From positions 1,240,001 to 1,304,000 of the forward strand of contig NZ_CP053439.1 of assembly GCF_000769405.2 (NCBI RefSeq): a stretch of DNA of 64,000 bases. The letters run 5' to 3'. The DNA comes from Rhizobium brockwellii. GTDB lineage: Bacteria > Pseudomonadota > Alphaproteobacteria > Rhizobiales > Rhizobiaceae. The position numbers were made by a program, and so were the translations under genes. Under the pieces are notes generated by a model. It was not told the DNA's origin and searched no databases. It saw only the letters and a list, made by a program, of their open reading frames with translations. This document shows positions 8,222 through 19,050 of this stretch, one piece after another; position 1 is the first letter of the stretch; each line of letters opens with the position of its first letter.

Positions 8222-9523
8222 ATGTCGAAGAAAAACGGAATTGAAGCACTCTCGCGCCGCGCCTTCCTTGCGTCTGCGGCAACGGTTGGCGCAAGCGCGC
8301 TTGCCGCGCCGGCATTCGCGCAATCGGCGCTCGATACGCTGATCAATGCGCCGCGCCGCGGCAACTGGGACGACCAGTTCGACGCCAAGGCGGCGTCGCG
8401 CACGGCGACCGCCATGGTTTCCAACACGCCGATCCTTGGCCCCCAATCGGTCGCGAGCGCCCAGCAGGCGATCATGCAGTATCAGCAGATCGCCGCAGCC
8501 GGTGGCTGGCCTGAGGTCAATCCCGGTGACCAGCGCCTGCAGCTCGGCGTCAGCTCTCCCGCCGTCCAGGCGCTGCGCCAGCGTCTCGCGATCACCGGCG
8601 ATCTGCCGCGCGAGGCCGGCCTGTCCAATGCCTTCGATTCCTATGTCGACGGCGCCGTCAAGCGCTTCCAGGCGCGTCACGGCCTGCCGGCAGATGGGGT
8701 TCTCGGCGAATTTACGCTGAAGGCGATGAACATCCCCGCCGATGTCCGCCTGCAGCAGCTGAACACCAATGTCGTCCGTTTGCAGACCTTCCCTGAAGAC
8801 TTGGGCCGCCGTCACCTGATGGTCAACATCCCGGCAGCCTATGTGGAGGCTGTCGAAGACGGCAGTGTCGCGACGCGCCACACAGCGGTTGTCGGCCGCT
8901 TGAGCCGCCCGACGCATCTCGTCAATTCGAAGATCTACGAGGTCATCCTCAATCCTTACTGGACGGCACCGCGCTCGATCGTCGAGAAAGACATCATGCC
9001 GCTGATGCGCAAGGATCCGACCTATCTCGAAAAGAATGCCATTCGTCTGCTCGACGGCAAGGGCAATGAAGTCGCCCCCGAAACCATCGACTGGAACGGC
9101 GAGGCGCCGAACCTGATGTTCCGTCAGGACCCCGGCAAGACCAACGCCATGGCGTCGACGAAGATCAACTTCTACAACAAAAACGGCGAGTACATGCACG
9201 ACACGCCGCAACAGGGCCTGTTCAACAAGCTGATGCGCTTTGAATCGTCGGGCTGCGTCCGCGTCCAGAACGTGCGCGACTTGTCGAACTGGCTGTTGCG
9301 CGAGACCCCCGGCTGGAACCGCCAGCAGATGGAGCAGGTGATTGCAACCGGCGTCAACACGCCGGTCAAGCTCGCCACGGAAGTTCCGGTCTATTTCGTC
9401 TATATCTCCGCCTGGGGTATGCCCGACGGCATCGTCCAGTTCCGCGACGACATCTATCAGATGGACGGCAATGCCGAGCTGGCGCTCGACACCACAGCGG
9501 GCATGGAACAGCCTGTCCAGTAA
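8222..9523 (+). CDS. ldtP: Periplasmic L,D-transpeptidase (YkuD) with peptidoglycan-binding domain
   Basis: A 433-residue enzyme making 3-3 cross-links in peptidoglycan, or anchoring proteins to it. An N-terminal twin-arginine-type signal (SRRAFLASAA...APAFA, residues 11-33) sends it to the periplasm. A PGBD_1 domain lies at about residues 110-175 (SPAVQALRQRLAITGDL, VKRFQARHGLPADGVL). The YkuD catalytic domain follows, with YMHDTPQQGLF and the active-site SSGCVRV, the nucleophile being Cys345. Start at ATG 8222 keeps the signal peptide compact. It lies downstream of ldtR, whose product is its likely activator. Confidence 0.88.
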   Translation: MSKKNGIEALSRRAFLASAATVGASALAAPAFAQSALDTLINAPRRGNWDDQFDAKAASRTATAMVSNTPILGPQSVASAQQAIMQYQQIAAAGGWPEVNPGDQRLQLGVSSPAVQALRQRLAITGDLPREAGLSNAFDSYVDGAVKRFQARHGLPADGVLGEFTLKAMNIPADVRLQQLNTNVVRLQTFPEDLGRRHLMVNIPAAYVEAVEDGSVATRHTAVVGRLSRPTHLVNSKIYEVILNPYWTAPRSIVEKDIMPLMRKDPTYLEKNAIRLLDGKGNEVAPETIDWNGEAPNLMFRQDPGKTNAMASTKINFYNKNGEYMHDTPQQGLFNKLMRFESSGCVRVQNVRDLSNWLLRETPGWNRQQMEQVIATGVNTPVKLATEVPVYFVYISAWGMPDGIVQFRDDIYQMDGNAELALDTTAGMEQPVQ

Positions 9524-9550
9524 GCGGCGACCTCCGCATCGCAATTTGAA

Positions 9551-9578
9551 AACCGCGCTTTTCCGGCGCGGTTTTTTT
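9551..9578 (+). terminator. Rho-independent terminator of ldtP
   Basis: Stem AACCGCGC/GCGCGGTT with a 7-nt loop, ending in seven T (9572-9578). Confidence 0.85.
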
Positions 9579-9599
9579 ATGTCCGGGGAGACGCTGCTA

Positions 9600-9701
9600 C
9601 TGCATAATTCTTTAAATCGGCATCGATTTAAGGACAAAATTATGCAGCACTTCAAAGTGCTACAGCGTCCTTTGCGCGTCTGAAAGACGCGCGGCGCTGT
9701 A
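9600..9701. repeat. RIME-like composite, family C (C1+C2)
   Basis: Module C1 pairs CTGCATAATTC with its near-complement AATTATGCAG around ATCGGCATCGAT. A short CACTTCAAAGTG palindrome follows, then C2 (ACAGCGTCC...GGCGCTGT). A close copy is at 37794-37886 and a reversed copy at 1535-1636. It fills the rest of the 318-bp gap before glyA. Confidence 0.85.
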
Positions 9702-9841
9702 GTATGGTCGCCAAGGATCGGCGCGGCGCGGCCGCAAAAGAGCGTGAGCGCGCGCTTTGCTCAGCAAATGTCGTTCTTCGTATTGCCCTCGCCAAAGCGG
9801 AAGGCTAATACCTCAACGCATTCCAGTTGAGGAGCCCGCCC

Positions 9842-11140
<1,299 letters not shown>

Positions 11141-11149
11141 GGAGCAGGG

Positions 11150-11626
11150 ATGCGCTGCCCCTATTGCGGTTCGGAAGATACCCAGGTCAAGGATTCGCGC
11201 CCGGCGGAGGACAACACGTCCATCCGCCGGCGGCGTATCTGTCCCGATTGCGGCGGCCGCTTCACCACGTTCGAGCGCGTGCAACTGCGCGAGTTGATGG
11301 TCATCAAGAAGACCGGCCGCAAGGTGCCCTTCGACCGCGACAAGCTGGTGCGCTCCTTCGAGGTGGCGCTGCGCAAACGCCCGGTCGAGCGGGACCGCAT
11401 CGAGCGCGCCGTCTCCGGCATCGTGCGGCGGCTTGAAAGCTCCGGCGAGACCGAAATCTCCTCCGAGCAGATCGGCCTGCAGGTGCTGGAAGCCATGAAA
11501 AGCCTCGATGATGTCGGCTTCGTGCGCTACGCCTCGGTCTATCGGGATTTCTCGCTTGCCGAGGATTTCGAGAAGGTCATTTCCGAAATCAACGCCAAGA
11601 TCGCCCGCGACCCGCTGGACAGGTGA
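11150..11626 (+). CDS. nrdR: Transcriptional repressor NrdR
   Basis: NrdR is a zinc-finger, ATP-cone repressor of ribonucleotide reductase genes. The 158-residue protein opens with [18 protein letters not shown] and [16 protein letters not shown], giving the four zinc-binding cysteines, and continues with an ATP-cone ([19 protein letters not shown] ... [13 protein letters not shown]). It follows glyA by 9 bp and precedes ribD by 3 bp, with an AAGGAGCAGGG ribosome-binding site. The glyA-nrdR-rib order is common in alphaproteobacteria. Confidence 0.96.
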   Translation: MRCPYCGSEDTQVKDSRPAEDNTSIRRRRICPDCGGRFTTFERVQLRELMVIKKTGRKVPFDRDKLVRSFEVALRKRPVERDRIERAVSGIVRRLESSGETEISSEQIGLQVLEAMKSLDDVGFVRYASVYRDFSLAEDFEKVISEINAKIARDPLDR

Positions 11627-11629
11627 GCC

Positions 11630-12751
11630 ATGAGCATCACGCCGCATGACGAACGTTTCATGGCGGCGGCGATCCGCCTGTCGCGCTGGCATCTTGGCCG
11701 CACCGCCACCAACCCCTCCGTCGGTTGTCTGATCGTCAAGGACGGCGTCATCGTCGGCCGTGCGGTTACGGCGCTCAGCGGCCGCCCGCATGCCGAGACG
11801 CAGGCGCTCGCTGAGGCCGGCGTGCTCGCCCGCGGCGCCACCGCTTATGTGACGCTCGAACCCTGCTCGCATCACGGCAGGACGCCGCCCTGCGCCGAGG
11901 CGCTGATCGCCTATGGCGTTGCCCGCGTCGTCATCAGCGTCACCGATCCCGATCCGCGGGTCTCCGGCCGCGGCATCGCCATGCTGCGCGAAGCCGGCAT
12001 AGAGGTGGATACCGGCGCGCTGGAGGCGGAGGGCCGGCAGTCGCTTGCCGCCTATCTCACCCGCCAGACGAAGAACCGGCCCTATGTGACTCTCAAACTT
12101 GCCGTTTCCGCCGATGGCATGATCGGCCGCCAGGGGGCAGGGCATGTGGCGATAACAGGCCCGGAGGCCCGAGCCCAGGTGCAGGCGCTACGCGCCGAAA
12201 CCGATGCGATCCTGGTCGGCATCGGCACCGCGATTGCTGATGATCCGCTGCTGACGGTGCGTTCGCCAGGTCTTGAATCGCAATCGCCGACCCGCATCGT
12301 CCTCGATCCTTCCCTGGCACTACCGCTGACCAGCAAGCTCGTCGCAACGGCGCGGGAGGTGCCGGTCATCGTGGTAGCGAGCGAGGAAGGATCATTGTCG
12401 CAGGCAGAGGGGGATATCGCATCCACAGAGATGGAATCTCGCCGCGCAGCCCTCGAAGCCGCCGGCGTCGAGGTCGTCCATTGCAATCCCTATCATCCGG
12501 AAGTCCTCTTGCCGGCACTCGCGACGCGCGGTATTTCCTCGCTTCTGGTCGAGGGCGGTGCAAAGACGGCGCGGCTTTTCCTCGAGGCTGGCCTGGTCGA
12601 CCGCATCCAGCTTTATCAGGCGCCTGTTGTCATCGGCGAGCGCGGTATTGAATCCCCGCTTGATGCTACCGACATACCATCGGGTTTTGCCCATACGGGC
12701 ACGCTGATGTTCGGCGGCGATCGCCTGGACGAATACGAAAGAGGGCTTTGA
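11630..12751 (+). CDS. ribD: Bifunctional riboflavin deaminase/reductase
   Basis: RibD carries out the deamination of the GTP-derived pyrimidine and the subsequent ribosyl side-chain reduction in riboflavin synthesis. The 373-residue protein has an N-terminal zinc-dependent deaminase (PHAETQAL and LEPCSHHGRTPPCAEAL, residues 50-85) and a C-terminal NADPH-dependent reductase (VTLKLAVSADGMI, TDAILVGIGTAIADDP, SSLLVEGGAKTA). The stop overlaps the ribE ATG by one base (TGATG), indicating translational coupling. Confidence 0.95.
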   Translation: MSITPHDERFMAAAIRLSRWHLGRTATNPSVGCLIVKDGVIVGRAVTALSGRPHAETQALAEAGVLARGATAYVTLEPCSHHGRTPPCAEALIAYGVARVVISVTDPDPRVSGRGIAMLREAGIEVDTGALEAEGRQSLAAYLTRQTKNRPYVTLKLAVSADGMIGRQGAGHVAITGPEARAQVQALRAETDAILVGIGTAIADDPLLTVRSPGLESQSPTRIVLDPSLALPLTSKLVATAREVPVIVVASEEGSLSQAEGDIASTEMESRRAALEAAGVEVVHCNPYHPEVLLPALATRGISSLLVEGGAKTARLFLEAGLVDRIQLYQAPVVIGERGIESPLDATDIPSGFAHTGTLMFGGDRLDEYERGL

Positions 12752-13362
12752 TGTTCACCGGAATAGTCACCGATATCGGCAAGATCGAATCCGTTTCGCC
12801 GTTGAAGGAGGGCATCAAGCTCCGCGTTGCGACGAGTTACGACCCGGCAACCATCGATATGGGCGCATCCATCTCTCATTCCGGCATTTGCCTCACCGTC
12901 ACCGGTCTGCCGCAGGAAGGCAGCAACGGCCGCTGGTTTGAGGTCGAGGCCTGGGAAGAGGCGCTGCGGCTGACGACGATCGGCGCCTGGCAGGAAGGTA
13001 GCCGCATCAACCTCGAACGGTCGCTGAAGATCGGCGATGAACTCGGCGGTCACATCGTTTCCGGCCATGTCGACGGTAAGGCGGAAATCCTTTCGGTGAC
13101 AGCAGAGGGCGACGCCACTCGCTACCGTCTGCGCGCGCCCGAACATCTGGCGAAATTCGTCGCACCCAAGGGTTCGATCGCACTCGACGGTACTTCGTTG
13201 ACGGTCAATGCCGTCGACGGCACGGATTTCGATGTGCTGCTCATCCGGCACACGCTTGAGGTGACTACCTGGGGTGAGCGCAAGGCGGGCGATTTCGTCA
13301 ATTTCGAAGTCGACACCATGGCGCGTTACGCCGCCCGGCTGGCTGAATTCCCTGCTGCATAA
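12751..13362 (+). CDS. ribE: Riboflavin synthase alpha chain
   Basis: RibE dismutates two lumazines into riboflavin. The 203-residue product has the duplicated lumazine-binding barrels: MFTGIVTDIGKIESV with SHSGICLTVTG, then GGHIVSGHVDGKAEI with SIALDGTSLTVN. Start ATG 12751 overlaps the ribD stop. Its last codons (AARLAEFPAA) have a near-copy at 26670-26689, on the far side of the polysaccharide island, which helps define the island ends. ribH, which supplies its substrate, now lies about 15 kb away. Confidence 0.95.
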   Translation: MFTGIVTDIGKIESVSPLKEGIKLRVATSYDPATIDMGASISHSGICLTVTGLPQEGSNGRWFEVEAWEEALRLTTIGAWQEGSRINLERSLKIGDELGGHIVSGHVDGKAEILSVTAEGDATRYRLRAPEHLAKFVAPKGSIALDGTSLTVNAVDGTDFDVLLIRHTLEVTTWGERKAGDFVNFEVDTMARYAARLAEFPAA

Positions 13363-13428
13363 CCCAAAAACCGGAATTGGACGCGGCGCTCTAACGCGAA
13401 AATTGAATGATCTCGCCGTTGTACTGCG
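13334..13428 (+). repeat. Left island junction: ribE tail plus acetyltransferase-gene tail
   Basis: Bases 13334-13353 (end of ribE) match 26670-26689 in 18 of 20 positions. Bases 13391-13428 match 26688-26725 in 34 of 38. The latter is the reverse-strand 3' end of the acetyltransferase gene; read on the minus strand it still codes QYNGEIIQFSR and a stop, but no gene is attached here. Left and right copies are in direct orientation. Confidence 0.75.
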
Positions 13429-13441
13429 CCGGCCGGATAGC

Positions 13442-14311
13442 TCACCAATCCGGGGACAGCTTGGTCAGATACTGGCCGTAGGCACTCTTGCCGAGCTTCT
13501 CCGCGAGCTTGGCGAGGTCGTCCTGCGAGATGTAACCCATGCGCCAGGCGACTTCTTCGGGACAGGCGATCTTGAAGCCCTGGCGTTTCTCCAGCGTGCT
13601 GACGAAACCTGCGGCATCGAGCAGGCTGTCCGGCGTGCCGGTATCGAGCCAGGCATAGCCCCGGCCCATCAGCTCCACGAAAAGCTGGCCGCGCTCGAGA
13701 TAGGTGCGGTTGACGTCGGTGATTTCCAGTTCGCCGCGCGGTGATGGCTTCAGGTTGGCGGCGATATCGACCACCTGCTGATCGTAGAAATAGAGGCCGG
13801 TCACCGCCCAGTTCGATTTTGGCTTCTTCGGCTTCTCCTCGATCGATAGCGCATTCATCTTTTCGTCAAAGCCGACAACGCCATAGCGTTCAGGATCGGT
13901 GACGTGATATGCGAACACCGTCGCGCCTTCCCGCCGGCTCGTGCCGGATTTCATGATTTCCGGCAGTCCGTGCCCGTAGAAGATGTTGTCGCCGAGAACG
14001 AGTGCCGAGCTGTCGCCGTGCACGAAGTCGGCGCCGATGATGAAGGCCTGGGCGAGGCCGTCCGGGCTCGGCTGTACGGCATAAGTCAGCGAAATTCCCC
14101 ATTGCGAGCCGTCGCCGAGAAGGCGCTTGAAGGCTTCGACGTCGTGAGGCGTGGTGATGATCAGCAACTCCCTGATGCCCGCGAGCATGAGCGTCGTCAG
14201 CGGATAGTAGATCATCGGCTTGTCGTAGACCGGCATCAACTGTTTCGAGACGGCCTGCGTGATCGGATGCAGACGCGTGCCCGTGCCGCCGGCGAGAATT
14301 ATTCCCTTCAT
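13442..14311 (-). CDS. rmlA: Glucose-1-phosphate thymidylyltransferase
   Basis: RmlA makes dTDP-glucose from dTTP and glucose 1-phosphate, the first step to dTDP-rhamnose and to other 6-deoxy and amino sugars. The 289-residue protein has the nucleotidyltransferase signature [20 protein letters not shown], the [15 protein letters not shown] segment and [21 protein letters not shown]. It is the last gene of the minus-strand unit GT-rmlC-rmlB-rmlD-rmlA. Its 3' end lies 14 bp from the left island junction repeat. Confidence 0.96.
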   Translation of the reverse strand: MKGIILAGGTGTRLHPITQAVSKQLMPVYDKPMIYYPLTTLMLAGIRELLIITTPHDVEAFKRLLGDGSQWGISLTYAVQPSPDGLAQAFIIGADFVHGDSSALVLGDNIFYGHGLPEIMKSGTSRREGATVFAYHVTDPERYGVVGFDEKMNALSIEEKPKKPKSNWAVTGLYFYDQQVVDIAANLKPSPRGELEITDVNRTYLERGQLFVELMGRGYAWLDTGTPDSLLDAAGFVSTLEKRQGFKIACPEEVAWRMGYISQDDLAKLAEKLGKSAYGQYLTKLSPDW

Positions 14312-14321
14312 GCCCTTCTCC

Positions 14322-15209
14322 CTAAAGACCCTTATTCAAAAGGTCTTGCATGACAATTTTCATGGACTGCTTCCACTCCGGAAGCCGGATTCCATATGTT
14401 CTGGCGAGCTTGTCACCGTTGAGACGTGATTTGGCAGGACGCGTCGCCGGTGTCGGATAGTCCGCCGTCGGGATGCGCTCGACGCCGACGTTTCTGCCGC
14501 CGGATTTAGAAAGCTCCGTGAATATCTCTTCAGCGAAGTCCGCCCAGCTTGCTTCGCCGCTGCCGGTCAGGTGGAAAGTGCCGCGCAGCGATGGCTCAGG
14601 GTCCGCTACGATACGGGATGCGATCGCAAGAATCGCGTCGGCGATGTCGAGCGCCGAGGTCGGGCATCCAGTCTGATCGGCGACAACGCGAAGATGATCG
14701 CGCGTCTCGGAAAGTCGGAGCATCGTTTTCAGGAAATTGGTGCCAAAGGGCGAATAGACCCAGGCGGTGCGCAAGATGACGTAGTTCGGGCTCGCCGCCG
14801 CGACGGCCTTCTCGCCCGCGAGCTTCGAGCGTCCGTAGACGGAGATCGGCGCCGTCGCATCCTCTTCGGAATAGGCGGAGGCCTTGTCGCCGCTGAAGAC
14901 GTAGTCGCTCGAAATGTGGATGACCGGGGCCCCTATTCGCGCGGCAGCCTCGGCGACCGCCCCGGCGCCTGCCGCGTTGACGGAAAAAGCAAGCTCGGCT
15001 TCGCTCTCGGCCTTGTCGACCGCCGTATAGGCAGCCGCCGAGACGATCACATCCGGGCGCAAAGCCGAGAAAGCGGCTGCGATGCTCGCAGGATCCGCAA
15101 GGTCCATTTCCGGGCGCCCGACCGCGTTGATTTCGACGCCCGTTTCGGCGCCGCGTCTGAGCAGCGACTGAACGACCTGGCCCTGTTTGCCGGTGACGGC
15201 TATGCGCAT
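14322..15209 (-). CDS. rmlD: dTDP-4-dehydrorhamnose reductase
   Basis: RmlD performs the final NAD(P)H reduction to dTDP-L-rhamnose. It is an extended SDR of 295 residues with the Rossmann start [17 protein letters not shown], the ISSDYVFSG segment, the [10 protein letters not shown] catalytic motif and [19 protein letters not shown]. The glycine loop reads GKQGQVV, as usual for RmlD. It lies 3 bp after rmlB and 10 bp before rmlA, so it is within one operon. Confidence 0.95.
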   Translation of the reverse strand: MRIAVTGKQGQVVQSLLRRGAETGVEINAVGRPEMDLADPASIAAAFSALRPDVIVSAAAYTAVDKAESEAELAFSVNAAGAGAVAEAAARIGAPVIHISSDYVFSGDKASAYSEEDATAPISVYGRSKLAGEKAVAAASPNYVILRTAWVYSPFGTNFLKTMLRLSETRDHLRVVADQTGCPTSALDIADAILAIASRIVADPEPSLRGTFHLTGSGEASWADFAEEIFTELSKSGGRNVGVERIPTADYPTPATRPAKSRLNGDKLARTYGIRLPEWKQSMKIVMQDLLNKGL

Positions 15210-15212
15210 CGC

Positions 15213-16268
15213 TTATCGTCCCTTGAAAACGCCGAGGCGTTCGCCGGAGTAGACGTTTTCGCGCAGCGGCCTCCACCACCATGCGTTTTCCAAGTACCAG
15301 TGCACGGTCTTCTCTATGCCGGTTTCGAAGGTTTCTTGCGCCTTCCAGCCGAGTTCGCTTTCGAGTTTCGAGGCGTCGATCGCATAGCGTGCGTCGTGTC
15401 CGGGACGGTCCGTGACGTTGGCAATCAGACGCGCATGCGGTCCCTTTTCACTGTAGACGCCGTCGAGAATAGCGCAGATGCGATGAACGACATCGATGTT
15501 CCTGCGCTCATTGCGGCCGCCCACATTGTATTTTTCTCCGGGGCGCCCTCTGGATGCGATCGTGAAGAGCGCGCGGGCGTGGTCTTCGACATAGAGCCAG
15601 TCGCGCACATTCACGCCATTGCCGTAAACGGGAAGAGGCTTGCCCTCCAGTGCGTTCAGGATCATCAGCGGAATGAGCTTTTCCGGGAAATGGAACGGGC
15701 CGTAGTTGTTGGAGCAATTCGAGACGACGACGGGCATGCCGTAGGTTCGGTGCCAGGCGATCGCCAGATGGTCGCTCGCGGCCTTGGAGGCGGAATAGGG
15801 CGAGGAGGGATCGTAAGGCGTCGTTTCCTCGAAGAGGCCCTCGTCGCCGAGCGAGCCGTAGACCTCATCGGTCGAGACATGCAGAAAGCGGAAGGCACTC
15901 TTGCGGCGAGAGTCAAGCCCATCCCAATAGTGCCGTGCGGCATCCAGCAGACTAAACGTGCCGACGATGTTGGTCTGAATGAAATCGTCCGCGCCCGAGA
16001 TCGAGCGGTCGACATGGCTCTCTGCCGCGAGATGCATGACGATATCAGGGCGGAAGGACGCGAATGCTTCCTGCATCCTGGCGCGGTCGCAGATGTCGGC
16101 GTGCAGGAATTGATAGTTCGGCGCCGATTCGACGGATTTCAGCGATGCCAGATTGCCGGCATAGGTCAGCGCGTCGACATTCAGCACCTCGGCGCCGATC
16201 TCGCTGACGAGATGGCGCACCAATGCCGATCCGATGAAGCCCGCTCCGCCCGTGACCAGAATGCGCAT
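15213..16268 (-). CDS. rmlB: dTDP-glucose 4,6-dehydratase
   Basis: RmlB forms dTDP-4-keto-6-deoxyglucose, the branch point toward rhamnose or toward 3- and 4-amino-6-deoxysugars. The 351-residue extended SDR begins [19 protein letters not shown] and carries [12 protein letters not shown], the dehydratase signature STDEVYGSL, the [10 protein letters not shown] catalytic motif and [10 protein letters not shown]. Its product could also feed the VioA-like aminotransferase encoded at 19051-20160 in the same island. Confidence 0.96.
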   Translation of the reverse strand: MRILVTGGAGFIGSALVRHLVSEIGAEVLNVDALTYAGNLASLKSVESAPNYQFLHADICDRARMQEAFASFRPDIVMHLAAESHVDRSISGADDFIQTNIVGTFSLLDAARHYWDGLDSRRKSAFRFLHVSTDEVYGSLGDEGLFEETTPYDPSSPYSASKAASDHLAIAWHRTYGMPVVVSNCSNNYGPFHFPEKLIPLMILNALEGKPLPVYGNGVNVRDWLYVEDHARALFTIASRGRPGEKYNVGGRNERRNIDVVHRICAILDGVYSEKGPHARLIANVTDRPGHDARYAIDASKLESELGWKAQETFETGIEKTVHWYLENAWWWRPLRENVYSGERLGVFKGR

Positions 16269-16285
16269 GGTGAATCAATCCCTGG

Positions 16286-16852
16286 TTACTGTGCTGAATA
16301 GGAAAAATGGCTTGGCAGATCGGCGAGCCCCGGCAGCGTCTTGTCCTTGTCGGACAACACCATGTCTCTCTCATCGAAGGGCCAGCGGATGCCGATCGCC
16401 GGATCGTTCCACGCGATGCCCCGATCATGCTGCGGGCTGTAGGGCGCGGTTACCTTGTAGCTGATGACGCTGTTCGGCTCGATCGTTGCGAATCCGTGTG
16501 CGAAACCGGCCGGTACCCAGAGCTGCATGCCGTTTTCCGACGAGAGCTCCTGAGAGAGCCATTTGCCGAAGCTCGGCGATCCCTCGCGAATATCGACGAC
16601 GACATCCATGATCCGGCCGGCAAGGCAGCGCACCAGCTTGCCCTGTGCGAAGGGCGGTATCTGGAAATGCAGTCCCCTGATGGTGCCGGCCTGCGCCGAA
16701 AGCGATTCATTGTCTTGGATGAACGTGACGTCGGCCACATTTTCCCGGAACCAGGCACCCTTGAATACCTCGCAGAAGTAGCCGCGGTGATCGCCGAAGC
16801 GTGGCGGTGTGATCGCAACTATGCCCTCGATGGCCGTGGTCTCAATACGCAT
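16286..16852 (-). CDS. rmlC: dTDP-4-dehydrorhamnose 3,5-epimerase
   Basis: RmlC epimerises C3 and C5 of dTDP-4-keto-6-deoxyglucose. The 188-residue cupin-fold protein shows FGDHRGYFCEVF, the catalytic-histidine segment IRGLHFQIPPFAQGKLVRC, DVVVDIREGSPSFGKW and WVPAGFAHGFATIE. It is preceded by a glycosyltransferase gene ending 24 bp upstream and followed by rmlB 17 bp downstream, consistent with one transcript. Confidence 0.95.
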   Translation of the reverse strand: MRIETTAIEGIVAITPPRFGDHRGYFCEVFKGAWFRENVADVTFIQDNESLSAQAGTIRGLHFQIPPFAQGKLVRCLAGRIMDVVVDIREGSPSFGKWLSQELSSENGMQLWVPAGFAHGFATIEPNSVISYKVTAPYSPQHDRGIAWNDPAIGIRWPFDERDMVLSDKDKTLPGLADLPSHFSYSAQ

Positions 16853-16876
16853 GACTTACCTTTTCTGCAGCCTTCA

Positions 16877-18904
16877 TCAAACGCCCGACCTCATGACGCT
16901 CATCAGCATGTCCGCCTGCGACCGGCTCTGCATAGCCGCAAGGCCCTGCGCGGCAATGGCATCGCGCTCGTCGGCATCTGCGATCAGCTTGTAGCAGCGC
17001 TCGATCATGTCGTCATAGGGCTCAATTGCCAAGCCGCCGATGAAGGGCTGAAGGTCCGCATCGCGGATGTCGCCTTCCGTCAGCACGCAAACGCGATTGG
17101 CAAGCAGATAGGAAATGCGGACGATCTCGAAGACGCCGCTCGCATAATGATGGATGTTTATGACGATCTTGGCGCGGGCAATCGCTGCGTCGCGTTCCGC
17201 ACCATAGATGTTGAAGAGGTGCGCGACCTTGAGCCCGCCGTCCTTCAGCGTCTTCAGGATATGGTGGCGGCGTTCGTTCATCGAGCCGTAGAAGAGCACG
17301 TCGATATCTTTGACGGCGGCGTGCTGTATCTGGCTGAGGCAGCGGCTATAGCCGATTTCGAGCACGCCGGCGTGATCAATGCCCTTGGCGGCGAGATTCT
17401 CCCGGTTGCGCGGGCTGTAGTCGAGAACCGGAAGCGACTTCAGGATCGAGGTGTAGCGCGAATTGATCCAGATGCTTTCTTCGGACACCTGCTCGAGATT
17501 GATGACGACGCTGTCCTTCGGCAGATGGCCGACGATTTCGGCGGGGAGAAGATTGCCGCCATAGATGATCGGCGCACGGCCGGCGAATGCGTTCATGTCC
17601 CGGGTAATCGGTGCCGAGCCGCCGAGTTCCTCGAAGGCGCCCTGTAGGCCAAGCGCGACTTCGTCGAAGGCGTGGCTGTGATTGTAGTTGTCTGGCGTCA
17701 CGATCCAGATGCAATGACGGTCTCTGTGTGCCTGCCATCCGCCGGCAAAGGGCTGCAACAGGTTGCGGAGCGGCTGCTCGATCTTCGGCGCGGCTGATAT
17801 AGCGGGCCTTTCCGTCCGCACCGGCTGCTGCGGTACCGCGGAAGCGCCTGACGCCTGCTGAGCATAGGCGCGCATCAATTGGCGGCCGCCGATAAATTGG
17901 CCGCGCGGCATCCAGCCGGGCGGATCATCAGCCCCCCAGACCAGGTGCGGCTGCTTGATGAGCGGCTGGCGGCCTTGCTGCCACGAGGTCAGGACAGCCT
18001 CGTCACGGCTCCGCAGAAAGGCTTCCTTGGCGGCGAAGAGGCCATGCAGCATCCGGCCAAGGCGGACACCGAACTTCCATTCGAAATCGGCAACGGTCGG
18101 TACGAAGGCGGCGATCTTCAGTCCGGAGGCGATAGCCTGCTGCACATAAAGTCCGAGCAGACGCTCGATCACGAAGGGGCGCATCTTGGCGTTGGCATCG
18201 CGTGAATAGTGAGCCGAGCCGACATAGGCGGCGCCCGCCGCCGTGCCGGCGCGCGCTTGGTTTTCCAGCGATTCGAGAATGCGTTCGCAAAAGGCGAAAT
18301 ACCCGGACCAGAATTTCCGGTTGCCGCAGAAATAGTTGCAGAACATGAAGGCAGTCTTGTCCTGCGGCGGCGCGATCGGATAGCCCAACTCCTGGATATG
18401 CAGAAAGATCGGCTCCATGCCAGGGTGACCGCCAAGCAGCGAATGTTCCCAGACGTTGCTGTAGATCGCCGCGTGGCCGATCAGCGGATTGTAAAGATAG
18501 GCGTCCGCGCCTTCTGCCCTGGCCTTTTCCGCCTCCGTGACAAAGGACGGAAAGCTCGTCACCGACTTCATCTCGAATTTGCTGGAGAGCAGCCCCCAAA
18601 ACACGTCGTCACCGAGGCCGATCGCCTCGTGGTGCTGATGCAGGGTGAGGAAGAGTTCATATTCGCGGGTCGTAGCCTGCGTATTGAACGAGATGTCGAG
18701 CGGCATGGCAGCCGCATCGAGCTGGCTGCGCTGCGAAGGATCGAGATAAGGCTGATAGATAATGACGGATCCAGTGCCCGCAGCTTTCTCCGTGAGAAGC
18801 GCCAGATCAGGAAGACCGGCCGGCAGAGCGGAAATAGGCTGGTTGATCGTCAAGGCATCGTCCTTCGTGCATGATCGCCGTCTTCGTGATTCACAAAACG
18901 GCAT
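16877..18904 (-). CDS. Two-domain glycosyltransferase-like protein
   Basis: A cytoplasmic-looking protein of up to 675 residues. The C-terminal third (about 395-670) resembles GT-B glycosyltransferases that lack a long N-terminal lobe: VLEIGYSR, DIDVLFYGSMNERR, VAHLFNIYGAERDAAIARAKIVINIHHY and FEIVRISYLLANRVCVL. The N-terminal half (about 25-330) begins IIYQPYLDPSQRSQLDAAAMPLDISFN and contains HAAIYSNVWEHSLLGGHPGME; I do not recognise this domain, but it could be a second sugar-related module. A proline/alanine-rich linker joins them. ATG 18904 is far from a good ribosome-binding site; TTG 18853, preceded by GAAGGACG, is an attractive alternative. It leads the rml operon, suggesting it uses dTDP-rhamnose. 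Confidence 0.72.
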   Translation of the reverse strand: MPFCESRRRRSCTKDDALTINQPISALPAGLPDLALLTEKAAGTGSVIIYQPYLDPSQRSQLDAAAMPLDISFNTQATTREYELFLTLHQHHEAIGLGDDVFWGLLSSKFEMKSVTSFPSFVTEAEKARAEGADAYLYNPLIGHAAIYSNVWEHSLLGGHPGMEPIFLHIQELGYPIAPPQDKTAFMFCNYFCGNRKFWSGYFAFCERILESLENQARAGTAAGAAYVGSAHYSRDANAKMRPFVIERLLGLYVQQAIASGLKIAAFVPTVADFEWKFGVRLGRMLHGLFAAKEAFLRSRDEAVLTSWQQGRQPLIKQPHLVWGADDPPGWMPRGQFIGGRQLMRAYAQQASGASAVPQQPVRTERPAISAAPKIEQPLRNLLQPFAGGWQAHRDRHCIWIVTPDNYNHSHAFDEVALGLQGAFEELGGSAPITRDMNAFAGRAPIIYGGNLLPAEIVGHLPKDSVVINLEQVSEESIWINSRYTSILKSLPVLDYSPRNRENLAAKGIDHAGVLEIGYSRCLSQIQHAAVKDIDVLFYGSMNERRHHILKTLKDGGLKVAHLFNIYGAERDAAIARAKIVINIHHYASGVFEIVRISYLLANRVCVLTEGDIRDADLQPFIGGLAIEPYDDMIERCYKLIADADERDAIAAQGLAAMQSRSQADMLMSVMRSGV

Positions 18905-19050
18905 TCGGGCTGGGTTGGGTGCCGACTATTGGATGTGAAGCTTGCGCCACACTGTTGGCGGGAATTTCGCTGGTCAGCCTGGGAACAGGTTAAGCCGTGA
19001 TGTTCGTACTTGGCCCAATTGCCCGATAGTGCCAACCTCTGGACGGCGTC

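Noticed and set aside
7816..8244. A 142-codon frame in the ldtP leader
   Set aside because: No recognisable domain, no good start site and it overlaps the ldtP start; treated as non-coding leader.
14571..16301. A 576-codon open frame on the plus strand
   Set aside because: It is antisense to rmlD and rmlB; the translation shows Arg/Gly/Asp-rich noise.
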